Below are positions 16,440-24,359 of a stretch of DNA of 64,000 bases, piece by piece. Origin of the DNA: Catonella sp963545085 (GTDB taxonomy: Bacteria > Bacillota > Clostridia > Lachnospirales > Lachnospiraceae). Under the pieces are notes generated by a model that saw only the letters and a program-made list of their open reading frames with translations, had not been told where the DNA came from and made no database searches. Each line of letters opens with the position of its first letter. Position 1 is the first letter of the stretch. The translations under genes were made by a program, and so were the position numbers. The DNA is taken from assembly GCA_963545085.1 (NCBI GenBank), contig CAUUHV010000010.1, forward strand, positions 1 to 64,000. The letters are read 5' to 3'.

Positions 16440-16952
16440 ATGAAGATAAAAGAGTTTTTTAAACATTTTGCTGTTGTTGTTTTATCATTGTTTGTAATAA
16501 TAGGAGTTCCTTTTTTTAGTACGGATTATTTTAAGGAACTTTTAAGCCCGGAGGCGCCTGATGCTGTGTCAAGTGCCTCCGTTATTTTAGATATGCCTTC
16601 AGGAAAATATATAGTGCTTATCAATTCCGATTTACATAAAGATAATGAAAAACTTGATAATTGGCTGAAGTTTTTTAATGGAGAAGAAATAGACTATATT
16701 TTCGAGGATATAAGCTGTTCCGTAGCAAAGGGAGATACCGGCGCTATGGAAACGGCAAAAAGCTTTCAGTCAAGGCTTCCGGAAAATCAGATGAGAATCA
16801 AGGAGGAGGACGCTCTGATTTTGGTGTCAAGAGCTGAAGCGGGATTATTTGATTCTGTCATCATGTCCGAAGAGTTCGCAAAATCCTTTGACGCAGCGGA
16901 TATAGAGGGTAAATTCGCAAAAAAGATAAATCTTACGGGGGAGAAGAAATGA
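16440..16952 (+). CDS. Membrane-anchored protein of unknown function in the redox operon
   Basis: I do not recognise this family. The 170-residue product has an uncleaved-looking N-terminal helix (about residues 8-28) and an extracytoplasmic alpha/beta domain with segments such as KYIVLINSDLHKDNEKLDNW, DYIFEDISCSVAKGD and EDALILVSRAEAGLFDSVIM. There is one Cys and no obvious cofactor motif. It overlaps the stop of the FMN lipoprotein gene and the start of the cytochrome-b-like gene, so it is translated in step with both. That coupling suggests a structural part of the same complex. Confidence 0.7.
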   Translation: MKIKEFFKHFAVVVLSLFVIIGVPFFSTDYFKELLSPEAPDAVSSASVILDMPSGKYIVLINSDLHKDNEKLDNWLKFFNGEEIDYIFEDISCSVAKGDTGAMETAKSFQSRLPENQMRIKEEDALILVSRAEAGLFDSVIMSEEFAKSFDAADIEGKFAKKINLTGEKK

Positions 16953-17509
16953 GGAAAGTAAACGCTGTTATAAGCCTGCTTCTTATACTCCTTTTTTTGA
17001 TTCATGTGATAGCCGGAGGATTTCAGCTTTTTGCGGTAATACCGGGAGGGAATCAGAATTTAAAAATATTGTCAAGGATTATGCTTGCTCTCCTTTTTAT
17101 TCATGTAATTATAGGAATAAAGCTTACTATAGATACACTTAAAGTGAGTGGAAGAACTAAGATTGTGTATTTAAAAGAAAATCTTAGTTTCATGCTAAGA
17201 AGGATAAGCGGACTTATGCTTATAGTTTTGGCAGGTATCCATGTGGCAATCTTTTTTTCCGAGGGAAAAATCACGAGGCTCACGCCGTTTACGGGAATGC
17301 CGCTTGCCGCTTCCGTTTTACTTGCGGTTGTGTTGTTGGTTCATATTCTAAGTAACATAAAACCGCTTTTAATCGCTTTAGGCATATCTAATTTCAGAAA
17401 CTGTATTAAAGACGTTTTTATCATATTTTCCGTGATACTCCTGCTTGCGGTGCTTGCTTTTATCTTTTATTATTTCAGATGGAACATTTTTTGGAGGTAT
17501 GGAAAATGA
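16949..17509 (+). CDS. Four-to-five-helix cytochrome-b-like membrane anchor
   Basis: The 186-residue integral membrane protein has a His inside or at the edge of each of four helices: LLFLIHVIAGG, LLFIHVIIGI, VLAGIHVAIFF and VLLVHILSNI. Paired His in a four-helix bundle is the mark of b-heme subunits of the succinate dehydrogenase/fumarate reductase type. It is followed, with overlap, by FrdA- and FrdB-like genes, so it most likely anchors them and passes electrons through the membrane. Sequence identity to known SdhC/FrdC cannot be judged by eye. Confidence 0.65.
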   Translation: MRKVNAVISLLLILLFLIHVIAGGFQLFAVIPGGNQNLKILSRIMLALLFIHVIIGIKLTIDTLKVSGRTKIVYLKENLSFMLRRISGLMLIVLAGIHVAIFFSEGKITRLTPFTGMPLAASVLLAVVLLVHILSNIKPLLIALGISNFRNCIKDVFIIFSVILLLAVLAFIFYYFRWNIFWRYGK

Positions 17510-19098
17510 GAATCAATATTATCGGAGCGGGGCTTTCCGGACTTTCGGCAGCTTTATTTTCAGCTGAAAGAGGTATATGCTGTAATCTCATTTCTTCAGC
17601 TCCGTCGGAAAGAGCGCAGTCGATAATGGCTGAGGGCGGTATAAACGGCGCGTTAAATACGATGGGGGAAAATGATACTCCGGATGAGCATATGAAAGAC
17701 ACTATGCGGGCGGGAGGAGATATAGCCGACAGTGAAGCGGTAAAAGGGCTTACAAAAAATGCTCCGGATATAATAAGGTTTCTCGGTAAAATAGGAGTTC
17801 CGTTCAATCTTAGAGACGGAGAGATTCAACTTAGAAATTTCGGAGGACAGAAGAAGAAACGTACCGCTTACGCTAAAAGCAGCACGGGGAAGGTAATTAT
17901 GTCAGCCTTAATAGATGAGTTAAGGGGCTTTGAGACGGAAGGGATTGTAAAAAGGTACCCGAGACATGAGTTTATTTCGCTTTACATTAAAAACGGTATT
18001 TGTAAAGGTGTAGAGATAAAGGATAATTATACAGGCGAAAGGATAAGACTTTACGGAGCCGTGATTTTGGCCTCAGGCGGGCTTAACGGATTTTTTCCGG
18101 AAATGACTACAGGAACCGCTTTAAATACCGGAGATGTGACGGCAAAGGTATTTTCACAGGGAGTGAAGCTTTCAAATCTTGAGATGATACAGTATCATCC
18201 GACTACGATTAAGATTGTCGGAAAGCGATGTCTTATTTCGGAGGCGGCAAGGGGCGAGGGAGGCAGGCTTGAGATTTTAAGAGACGGAAAGCCCTGGTAT
18301 TTTATGGAAGAGAAATATCCGGAGCTTGGAAACCTTATGCCAAGAGATATAGTATCAAGAGAAATTTACAATGTATTAAAAAGAGAAGATACGGGTGATA
18401 AGGTATTTCTTGATATGACGGGGTTATCTGAGGAGATATGGAAAAGGAAGCTTCCGGACTTAAGAAGTGAAATTATTCATTATCTTTCGGAGGATCCTAA
18501 AAAGAAGCCGATATCCGTCGAGCCTGCAATACATTATTTCATGGGCGGAATAGCTGTGGATGTCGAGCATCGAACCAATATAGAGGGGCTTTATGCTGCA
18601 GGAGAGTGCTGCATGCAGTATCACGGGGCGAACAGACTTGGCGGAAACTCAATGCTCGGAGCAGTTTACGGTGGATTTACGGCGGCAAAGGCATTGATAA
18701 ATTCAAGCTTTAATATGAGCACTAAAGAGATTTTACCTGAAACCGGGTCTTACAACGGAGAATCGGAGAATTTGAAGGAAGCATCTCCGGTTTTAATTAA
18801 AGAAGTAAGGGATATTCTGATTTCAGCTTTAGGCATAGTACGTAATGAAAAGGAGCTTCTTGAAGCCGATGACAAAATTGACAAAATCATAACGAGGAAC
18901 GGATTTAATGAAAGAGAAAAAAACAGACTTTACACGGCAAAGGCTATGATTATAAGCGCAATTTTAAGAAAAGAGAGCAGAGGGGCTCATTTCAGAGAGG
19001 ATTATCCCGAAAGAAATGATGAATATCGGGGAATGACGGAAGCCTTGTTTAAAAACGGGAAGGTTGAAGTAAGCTTTAAGCGCTTTGAGGAAGATTAA
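17506..19098 (+). CDS. Fumarate reductase/succinate dehydrogenase-type flavoprotein subunit
   Basis: The start is ATG 17506, 8 bases after GGAGG, inside the end of the cytochrome-b-like gene. The 530-residue protein has an N-terminal FAD fold (IIGAGLSGLSAALFSAERG) and the family motifs SIMAEGGINGALN, QYHPTTI, SEAARGEGGRLE, MPRDIVSREIY, HYFMGGI and GANRLGGNSML, so the dicarboxylate-binding His and Arg residues are present. The His that carries covalent FAD in FrdA/SdhA (H-x4-EGG) is Gln here (AQSIMAEGG), so FAD is probably held non-covalently. It likely reduces fumarate or a related acceptor, or feeds electrons outward. Confidence 0.85.
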   Translation: MRINIIGAGLSGLSAALFSAERGICCNLISSAPSERAQSIMAEGGINGALNTMGENDTPDEHMKDTMRAGGDIADSEAVKGLTKNAPDIIRFLGKIGVPFNLRDGEIQLRNFGGQKKKRTAYAKSSTGKVIMSALIDELRGFETEGIVKRYPRHEFISLYIKNGICKGVEIKDNYTGERIRLYGAVILASGGLNGFFPEMTTGTALNTGDVTAKVFSQGVKLSNLEMIQYHPTTIKIVGKRCLISEAARGEGGRLEILRDGKPWYFMEEKYPELGNLMPRDIVSREIYNVLKREDTGDKVFLDMTGLSEEIWKRKLPDLRSEIIHYLSEDPKKKPISVEPAIHYFMGGIAVDVEHRTNIEGLYAAGECCMQYHGANRLGGNSMLGAVYGGFTAAKALINSSFNMSTKEILPETGSYNGESENLKEASPVLIKEVRDILISALGIVRNEKELLEADDKIDKIITRNGFNEREKNRLYTAKAMIISAILRKESRGAHFREDYPERNDEYRGMTEALFKNGKVEVSFKRFEED

Positions 19099-19809
19099 AT
19101 GGAGTTTTTGTTTGAGATATTAAGAAGAAAGCATAGTGAAGATGAGCCGTATTTACAACAGCTTATATTTAATACGGATGATATTGGAGCTACGGTCGCT
19201 ACGGCTTTAAGGACTATAAATGAAACCGCGGTCTTTAAGGACATATCGGGAAATGTGATTGAACCGATAAAATGGGAGCAAAGCTGTCTGCAAAAAAAAT
19301 GCGGAGCCTGTGCCATGGTGATAAATGGACGTCCGAGGCTTGCCTGCGACACTTTTTTAAAGGATTATATTAAAAGAAAGAAAATAAGGCTGGAGCCGTT
19401 TAAAAAGTTTCCGGTTGTGGCGGATTTGATTGTTGACAGAAGCGTTATGTTTGAAAATTTAAAGCTTTTAAAGCTTGCGGCAAAAGAAAATATAAGGCTT
19501 AATGACAAACAAACCGAAACAGCCTATGAAGCGTCAAGGTGCATTCAGTGCGGATGCTGCCTTGAGGTCTGTCCTAATTTCGAGCCTAATGGCGATTTTG
19601 TCGGAGCCGCGGCTTTTGTGCCGGCGACAAGGCTTTTGACAGTGCTTTCCGAAAAAGAGGCGGAGGAGATAAAAAAGGAGTATAATAAACGTGTATATAA
19701 AGGTTGCGCCAAGTCGCTTGCGTGTATGGACATCTGTCCCGCAGGTATAAATATAGATAATTTGCTAAGTAAATCAAACGCCGTTTCGGCATGGAGGAGA
19801 AAAAAATGA
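19099..19809 (+). CDS. Fumarate reductase/succinate dehydrogenase-type iron-sulfur subunit
   Basis: This 236-residue FrdB/SdhB-like protein begins directly after the flavoprotein stop. An N-terminal ferredoxin fold carries the [2Fe-2S] ligands in SCLQKKCGACAMVINGRPRL followed by AC. The C-terminal domain holds CIQCGCCLEVCPNF and CAKSLACMDICPAG, giving the ligands of [4Fe-4S] and [3Fe-4S] clusters. It would carry electrons between the flavoprotein and the cytochrome-b-like anchor. The order anchor-flavoprotein-iron-sulfur is that of many Sdh/Frd operons. Confidence 0.88.
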   Translation: MEFLFEILRRKHSEDEPYLQQLIFNTDDIGATVATALRTINETAVFKDISGNVIEPIKWEQSCLQKKCGACAMVINGRPRLACDTFLKDYIKRKKIRLEPFKKFPVVADLIVDRSVMFENLKLLKLAAKENIRLNDKQTETAYEASRCIQCGCCLEVCPNFEPNGDFVGAAAFVPATRLLTVLSEKEAEEIKKEYNKRVYKGCAKSLACMDICPAGINIDNLLSKSNAVSAWRRKK

Positions 19810-20405
19810 GGTTGATTTGTCTTGATTTGGAGGGCGTGCTTGTACCTGAAATCTGGATAGCTTTTGCAAGGGAAGCGGGCATACCGGAGCTTGAAAAAAC
19901 CACAAGGGATGAGCCCGATTACGATAAGCTGATGGCTTTCAGACTTTCTGTTTTAAAGAAACACGGGCTTGGAATAAAGGAAATAATAAATACGATAGAG
20001 AAGATAGAACCGCTCTCCGGTGCGAAAGAGTTTTTGGACGGACTAAGGGAAAAGGCGCAGGTTATAATTATAAGCGATACTTTCAGTCAGTTCGCGGCTC
20101 CGCTTATGAAAAAGTTGGGCTATCCTACGATTTTTTGCAATGAGCTTATAATAGCTGAAAGCGGTGAAATTACAGGCTATAAAATGAGGGTTAAGGACTC
20201 TAAGTTTGCCACCGTAAGAGCGCTTCAGAGCATAGGATTTGAAACGATAGCGGCAGGCGACAGCTACAACGACTTGGCAATGATAAAGGCGGGAAAAAAA
20301 GGCTTTTTATTTAAGAGTACCGATAGGATAAAAGCGGAAAATCCCGAAATAGAGAGTTTTGAGGAGTATGGGGAACTTATGGAAGCGTTGGTTAAAGAGC
20401 TGTAA
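19806..20405 (+). CDS. thrH: ThrH-type phosphoserine phosphatase / homoserine phosphotransferase
   Basis: The start is ATG 19806, overlapping the previous stop; a GGAGGAG site lies inside the end of the frdB-like gene. The 199-residue HAD-family protein has the nucleophile motif CLDLEGVLVPE (ThrH has Glu where most HAD phosphatases have Asp as the second acid), motif II IIISDTF and the C-terminal acidic motif AAGDSYNDLAMI. ThrH dephosphorylates phosphoserine and can pass the phosphate to homoserine. A role in the iron cluster is not obvious; it may simply be the last gene on the message. Confidence 0.85.
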   Translation: MRLICLDLEGVLVPEIWIAFAREAGIPELEKTTRDEPDYDKLMAFRLSVLKKHGLGIKEIINTIEKIEPLSGAKEFLDGLREKAQVIIISDTFSQFAAPLMKKLGYPTIFCNELIIAESGEITGYKMRVKDSKFATVRALQSIGFETIAAGDSYNDLAMIKAGKKGFLFKSTDRIKAENPEIESFEEYGELMEALVKEL

Positions 20406-20431
20406 GAAGTAAGCGGTGTCGCAATCGGATA

Positions 20432-20923
20432 TCATGTTTCTTTGAACGGAAAAACGGCTTTTTCCCACAGCTTAAATTTTTCCTCAAAACTTACCCCTGC
20501 GTTTGCGGGACTTGTCGAGGGCAAAGTAAGAGTGTTTACAGGAAGATGACGAAAATATTTATTATACGTCGCTTCCGCTTTTTTGCCGTTTAAAAGGATT
20601 TTTGAAATATTTCGATATTCGTTTAATAATTTTTCCACATTATTCGGAACTTCATTTTTTATAGCCGAGTCTAAGGAACCTTCGCGGTTTCCGCTATGAA
20701 CCGTATCCCAGAGAGCAATGCGGTTTTTAAGTAAAAGTCCGCATCTTACGGAATAATCTTCGCTGAAATCTTCATTAAAAATCGCAAACATAATCTTCCA
20801 AAAGGCATTTCTCGGATATGCGTAGTATTGCTCTTTTCTGAGCGATTCTTCACCCGGAAGCGAGCCTAAAATCAGGATTTTTGAAGAATGGGCTATTAAA
20901 GGTGAAAAACTGTATTTTATCAT
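20432..20923 (-). CDS. DNA-deoxyinosine / mismatch-specific uracil-DNA glycosylase family protein
   Basis: The start ATG at 20923 has GGAGGT 5 bases upstream; a longer open frame to 21124 lacks such a site. The 163-residue protein begins with the family block KILILGSLPGEESLRKEQYY followed by AYPRNAFWKI and has the C-terminal block LPSTSPANAG. These match the family of hypoxanthine/uracil-DNA glycosylases that cut deaminated bases. It is convergent with the iron/redox cluster, with 26 bases between stops. Confidence 0.85.
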   Translation of the reverse strand: MIKYSFSPLIAHSSKILILGSLPGEESLRKEQYYAYPRNAFWKIMFAIFNEDFSEDYSVRCGLLLKNRIALWDTVHSGNREGSLDSAIKNEVPNNVEKLLNEYRNISKILLNGKKAEATYNKYFRHLPVNTLTLPSTSPANAGVSFEEKFKLWEKAVFPFKET

Positions 20924-21203
20924 AAGACCTCCGGACAGCAATAATAAATCCGAATAATTCGGGATGAATATAAATATAGCAAATAAACGGCAATACGGCA
21001 AATAAACATTTGTTTTTGTGTTTGTTTCATATATAAGAAATATAACCGGAAATACCTTATATATAAGAGGGTATAATAGCAAAAACGCTCTTATCGACAA
21101 TACAAAAATGATATATAATTGCATTATGTGAAAGACGGAAATAAGTATGAAAAGAGATGCGCCATGAACGACTCATGTTAAATAAAAATAAAGAGGTAAT
21201 GAA
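20924..21203. other. Divergent intergenic region (280 bases)
   Basis: The stretch between the glycosylase and the secreted protein gene is AT-rich with short runs such as AAATAAAC repeated near 20982 and 21000. It must hold the promoters of both genes. A TATAAT-like box lies at about 21072-21077. I see no gene or stable structure. Confidence 0.3.
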
Positions 21204-23105
21204 ATGAAATTTAAAAAATATTTGAAATTGTGTGTAATGACATCGGTTTTAGCGTTGAGCTTAAGCATCATGTCTTTAGAGGCGAGGGTAATAAACGGTA
21301 GCGGAATAATAACAGTATATGCGGCTAAAAAAACTGCTAAAAAGGCTAAAGTAAAGAAAGACAAAAGGGTTCTGAAACAATTTGAAGAGATAGTTGAAGG
21401 AAATAAAGGATTTTCAGGGGATAAAATACCCTGCTATACGGATGTTAAGAATAATAAAATGTATATTCCGGTAGAGGATTTTTTTCGCGCTTTACAGGGA
21501 ACAACTAAAGAAGCGCATATAAAAGTCAATATAAAAAAGAAGTCGGTAAAGGTAAGTACGGATAAAAAGTACAAGAATATATACCGCTATGTCGGTTTAC
21601 CGAAGAAAATATACGGAAAGCCTGAAAACATAATTGTTGATATAGACGGAAATAAAACTTTGATTAAAGGGTATGTTGTAAAATCAAACTTCTATTGGTC
21701 GAACGAGAAAGCTTTGTATGCGGATTTTGACGAGCTTGCTGAAATGTTTGATTTGATTTTTGACAAAGATTTAACAAAGAAAAAATATTTACTGTATACA
21801 AAATTACCTGATAATGTAGTGGAATTAAAATCGGATAAGCCTCTTATTGAAAGTTATGTCGATTATGCCGACACGGAAATCAGCCAATATGATATAGATG
21901 AAAGATGGGCGAATCCGATAGGCAATTATTTATATGAAGAAAACGGAAACCTGGTAAGGATTGAAGCAAAAAGAAATTATGATAAGAAAGAAAATAGCAG
22001 GATTGACATAAAGAGGTATGATGTTTCGGGAAACTTGCTTGAGACAAAGGAATTGGCATGGCAAGGCGAGAAATTCGGAGGTTTTTACAGAGGGGAAGAG
22101 AATAACTACCTGTTTTTCGGAAACAGCAATAAACAGAAAAATGACAGTAAAGAGATAATAAGGATAGTTAAACTGGACAGGGATTTTAATGAACTCGGGA
22201 ATATTTCCGTAAACGGCGCTTATACGGTGTATCCGTTTGACGCGGGTTCGCTCAGGTGTGCGGAAGTAGGTCAGACCGTATTGGTACATACCTCACGAGA
22301 AAGATATGACGGTCATCAAAGCCAGCTTACAATCGCGTTTAATGAGGATACCATGTCGCTATTAAATGCGGATGATTTGGGTGAGTTTCAAAGAAATCAT
22401 ATAAGTCATGATTTTAATCAATTTGCGATATCCGACGGTAATGAGTTTGTAACGGTTGATCATGGAGATGCTTATCCGAGAAGCATTAAAGTAAGTTGGT
22501 TAAGGGCGGAATCATTGAAGGAGGAATATATACCTGAGGGAGAAAATTATCGGTATAAGATAACAGACAGGTATATGCTGTCGTCTACAAAAGAGAAAGA
22601 AATACTTAATATTCCGGGAGAGACGGGAGCCAACCAAACCGGTGTTTCAATAGGCGGAGTAATCGGCACGACAAATAAAATTCTTGTCGGGGTAAACAGA
22701 ATTGACTATTCAAAAGCGGTCAGCTTCGGCAGTTTTTATATTAAAGGAAAAGATGTATATAAAAGAGATGTGGTACTTTATTCTGTTGATAAAGCAAGCT
22801 TGGATGTAATCGAAAATAAATATACCGACTATAAGAAAGAAAAAAATATTACTTATACGGCACCTAAACCGGTTAAAATTGACGATACAAGAATAATGCT
22901 TATATGGAATAAATTAAATAAAAAGTCCGGTAAAAGTGAATTGCAGTATCTTATGACGGATGAGAACGGTAACGGACTTTCCGAGATTAAAACTGTAGAA
23001 GGGATGAAGATAGCGGATGAATCGCCTACGGTTTACAACAATAAAGTAGTATGGAGTGAGTATAGAAACGGAAGACTTGTGCTTAATTCCATACCTTTGG
23101 ATTAA
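21204..23105 (+). CDS. Secreted protein of unknown function (633 aa)
   Basis: I do not recognise the full protein. An N-terminal signal sequence (about residues 8-42, cut near VYAAKKTAKK) is followed by a Lys-rich stretch. Residues 75-200 have the feel of a copper-amine-oxidase-N-like wall domain (MYIPVEDFFRALQGT; DEKALYADFDELAEMF-like pattern). The remainder, about 230-633, is rich in beta strands with repeated short motifs (for example YLFFGNSN, LNIPGETG, VVWSEYRNGRL) that suggest a propeller of WD- or NHL-like blades. It was probably exported to the cell surface. It stands alone between the glycosylase and a convergent lipoprotein gene. Confidence 0.6.
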   Translation: MKFKKYLKLCVMTSVLALSLSIMSLEARVINGSGIITVYAAKKTAKKAKVKKDKRVLKQFEEIVEGNKGFSGDKIPCYTDVKNNKMYIPVEDFFRALQGTTKEAHIKVNIKKKSVKVSTDKKYKNIYRYVGLPKKIYGKPENIIVDIDGNKTLIKGYVVKSNFYWSNEKALYADFDELAEMFDLIFDKDLTKKKYLLYTKLPDNVVELKSDKPLIESYVDYADTEISQYDIDERWANPIGNYLYEENGNLVRIEAKRNYDKKENSRIDIKRYDVSGNLLETKELAWQGEKFGGFYRGEENNYLFFGNSNKQKNDSKEIIRIVKLDRDFNELGNISVNGAYTVYPFDAGSLRCAEVGQTVLVHTSRERYDGHQSQLTIAFNEDTMSLLNADDLGEFQRNHISHDFNQFAISDGNEFVTVDHGDAYPRSIKVSWLRAESLKEEYIPEGENYRYKITDRYMLSSTKEKEILNIPGETGANQTGVSIGGVIGTTNKILVGVNRIDYSKAVSFGSFYIKGKDVYKRDVVLYSVDKASLDVIENKYTDYKKEKNITYTAPKPVKIDDTRIMLIWNKLNKKSGKSELQYLMTDENGNGLSEIKTVEGMKIADESPTVYNNKVVWSEYRNGRLVLNSIPLD

Positions 23106-23119
23106 GTATTGATTAACTG

Positions 23120-23164
23120 CTCGCGCATAAGATAATATGGTCATGAAAGTGTCTTATGCGTGAG
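23120..23164. terminator. Convergent-gene hairpin
   Basis: CTCGCGCATAAGA (23120-23132) pairs with TCTTATGCGTGAG (23152-23164), a 13-bp stem with one G-U pair, between two convergent genes. T runs are poor on both sides, so it may act as a message-end stabiliser as much as a terminator. Confidence 0.5.
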
Positions 23165-23180
23165 ACAGGATACAAAATAA

Positions 23181-24152
23181 TTATTTATATCTTCTTAAGC
23201 TTCCTTCGTCAAAGCTGTATTCGGGAGTTCTTAAAGGATAGGTTATTTCATCCTCATAGTACCACGGATCGGCTTCTCGCAGAGGATTTTTAAGGAGCTG
23301 AAATTCCTGAGCGGGCATATAGCCTTGGGCTAAAAGATAGGCTTTCTTTCCAAAAGCATTTTTACATACATCCACAATCATAACTACATGACCGGGACTT
23401 CCGCCCTTTATAAAAATATCGCCGGCCTTAGCCTTTGAAAGCGGTATTTTTTTAGAGGAGTTATCCATGTTTAAGGTACCTGAGTAGGCAAAAACAATAC
23501 GCATGAAGCGTTTGAAAGATTCATAGCTTTCATCGTTTTTTGAGGAAGCCTTCCATGAGATGTTATTTCCGCTTATGCTTATGGCATAGCCTCTTTTCCA
23601 TTTGTCGAAGTCGGCGATAAAACCGTTTCCGAGCACAAATTTGATTTTATTGTAGGCTTTATTTTTGTAGTAGTATTCCCCGTAAATTCTCATGATGGAA
23701 TCCGCGCATTGCTGCAAATCCTCATTTTCAAGAGGAAGCTTAAAAACGGCTATATGGGCGGACTGATTTCCCTTTTCATTTCCGTTATATAAAAGTACGG
23801 GGCTGCCGTCGGGCTTCAGCTTATAATTTCTTAAAAATGCGGCGAAGCTTTCTTTTTTTACCTTAATTCTCTTATAGCCTTCGGGAACTGAAACGCGTTT
23901 TTTTAGAGTTTTACCTGAAGGATTGATAAATTCCTGATGTTTGACGGTGTCTGAAACAATTTCTTCGGAATCAAAGTTATCGACATTATTCTCTCCTGCA
24001 GGGGCTTTATCAGACGTAATACTTTCTACATCCGTTCTTTTATCTGATGAATTTGTGGAGGAACCCTTATAAGCCGATTTGCCGGAAACCGTTTTTTCGC
24101 CGCATCCGGACAATACGGTAATAATCAAACATAACAATATAAATTTTTTCAA
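23181..24152 (-). CDS. DUF4846 lipoprotein
   Basis: The start is TTG at 24152, 7 bases after a near-perfect GGAGGTGATT site; an upstream ATG in the open frame has no such signal. The 323-residue protein has a lipobox (LIITVLSGCGEK, Cys about residue 17), a Ser/Thr/Asp-rich linker and a DUF4846 domain from about residue 95. This includes SAHIAVFKLPLENEDLQQCA, then GYAISISGNNISWKASSKND, and the closing PGHVVMIVDV and DPWYYEDEITYPLRT. The catalytic status is unknown; the C-terminal His and layout recall hydrolases. It is attached to the outer face of the membrane. Confidence 0.8.
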   Translation of the reverse strand: MKKFILLCLIITVLSGCGEKTVSGKSAYKGSSTNSSDKRTDVESITSDKAPAGENNVDNFDSEEIVSDTVKHQEFINPSGKTLKKRVSVPEGYKRIKVKKESFAAFLRNYKLKPDGSPVLLYNGNEKGNQSAHIAVFKLPLENEDLQQCADSIMRIYGEYYYKNKAYNKIKFVLGNGFIADFDKWKRGYAISISGNNISWKASSKNDESYESFKRFMRIVFAYSGTLNMDNSSKKIPLSKAKAGDIFIKGGSPGHVVMIVDVCKNAFGKKAYLLAQGYMPAQEFQLLKNPLREADPWYYEDEITYPLRTPEYSFDEGSLRRYK

Positions 24153-24359
24153 TATAATCACCTCCGCAAGAAGATTATAACAGGAAGAGAGAGAAAAGGA
24201 AACAGTGTACGACTTTTTAGAACTGCAGTCGCAGGATAATTCACTTTTTTGTTTTTTGTGAAATTTTAGGATAAATTTCATACTTTTTTCATAAATATGA
24301 GGTATAATAAGAAAGCAAAATAACAATACGAGATAAAAACAAGTACATGGAGAAACGGA

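Noticed and set aside
20924..21124. 67-codon N-terminal extension of the DNA glycosylase
   Set aside because: The family domain begins at the ATG with a GGAGGT site at 20923; the extension is hydrophobic AT-rich noise.
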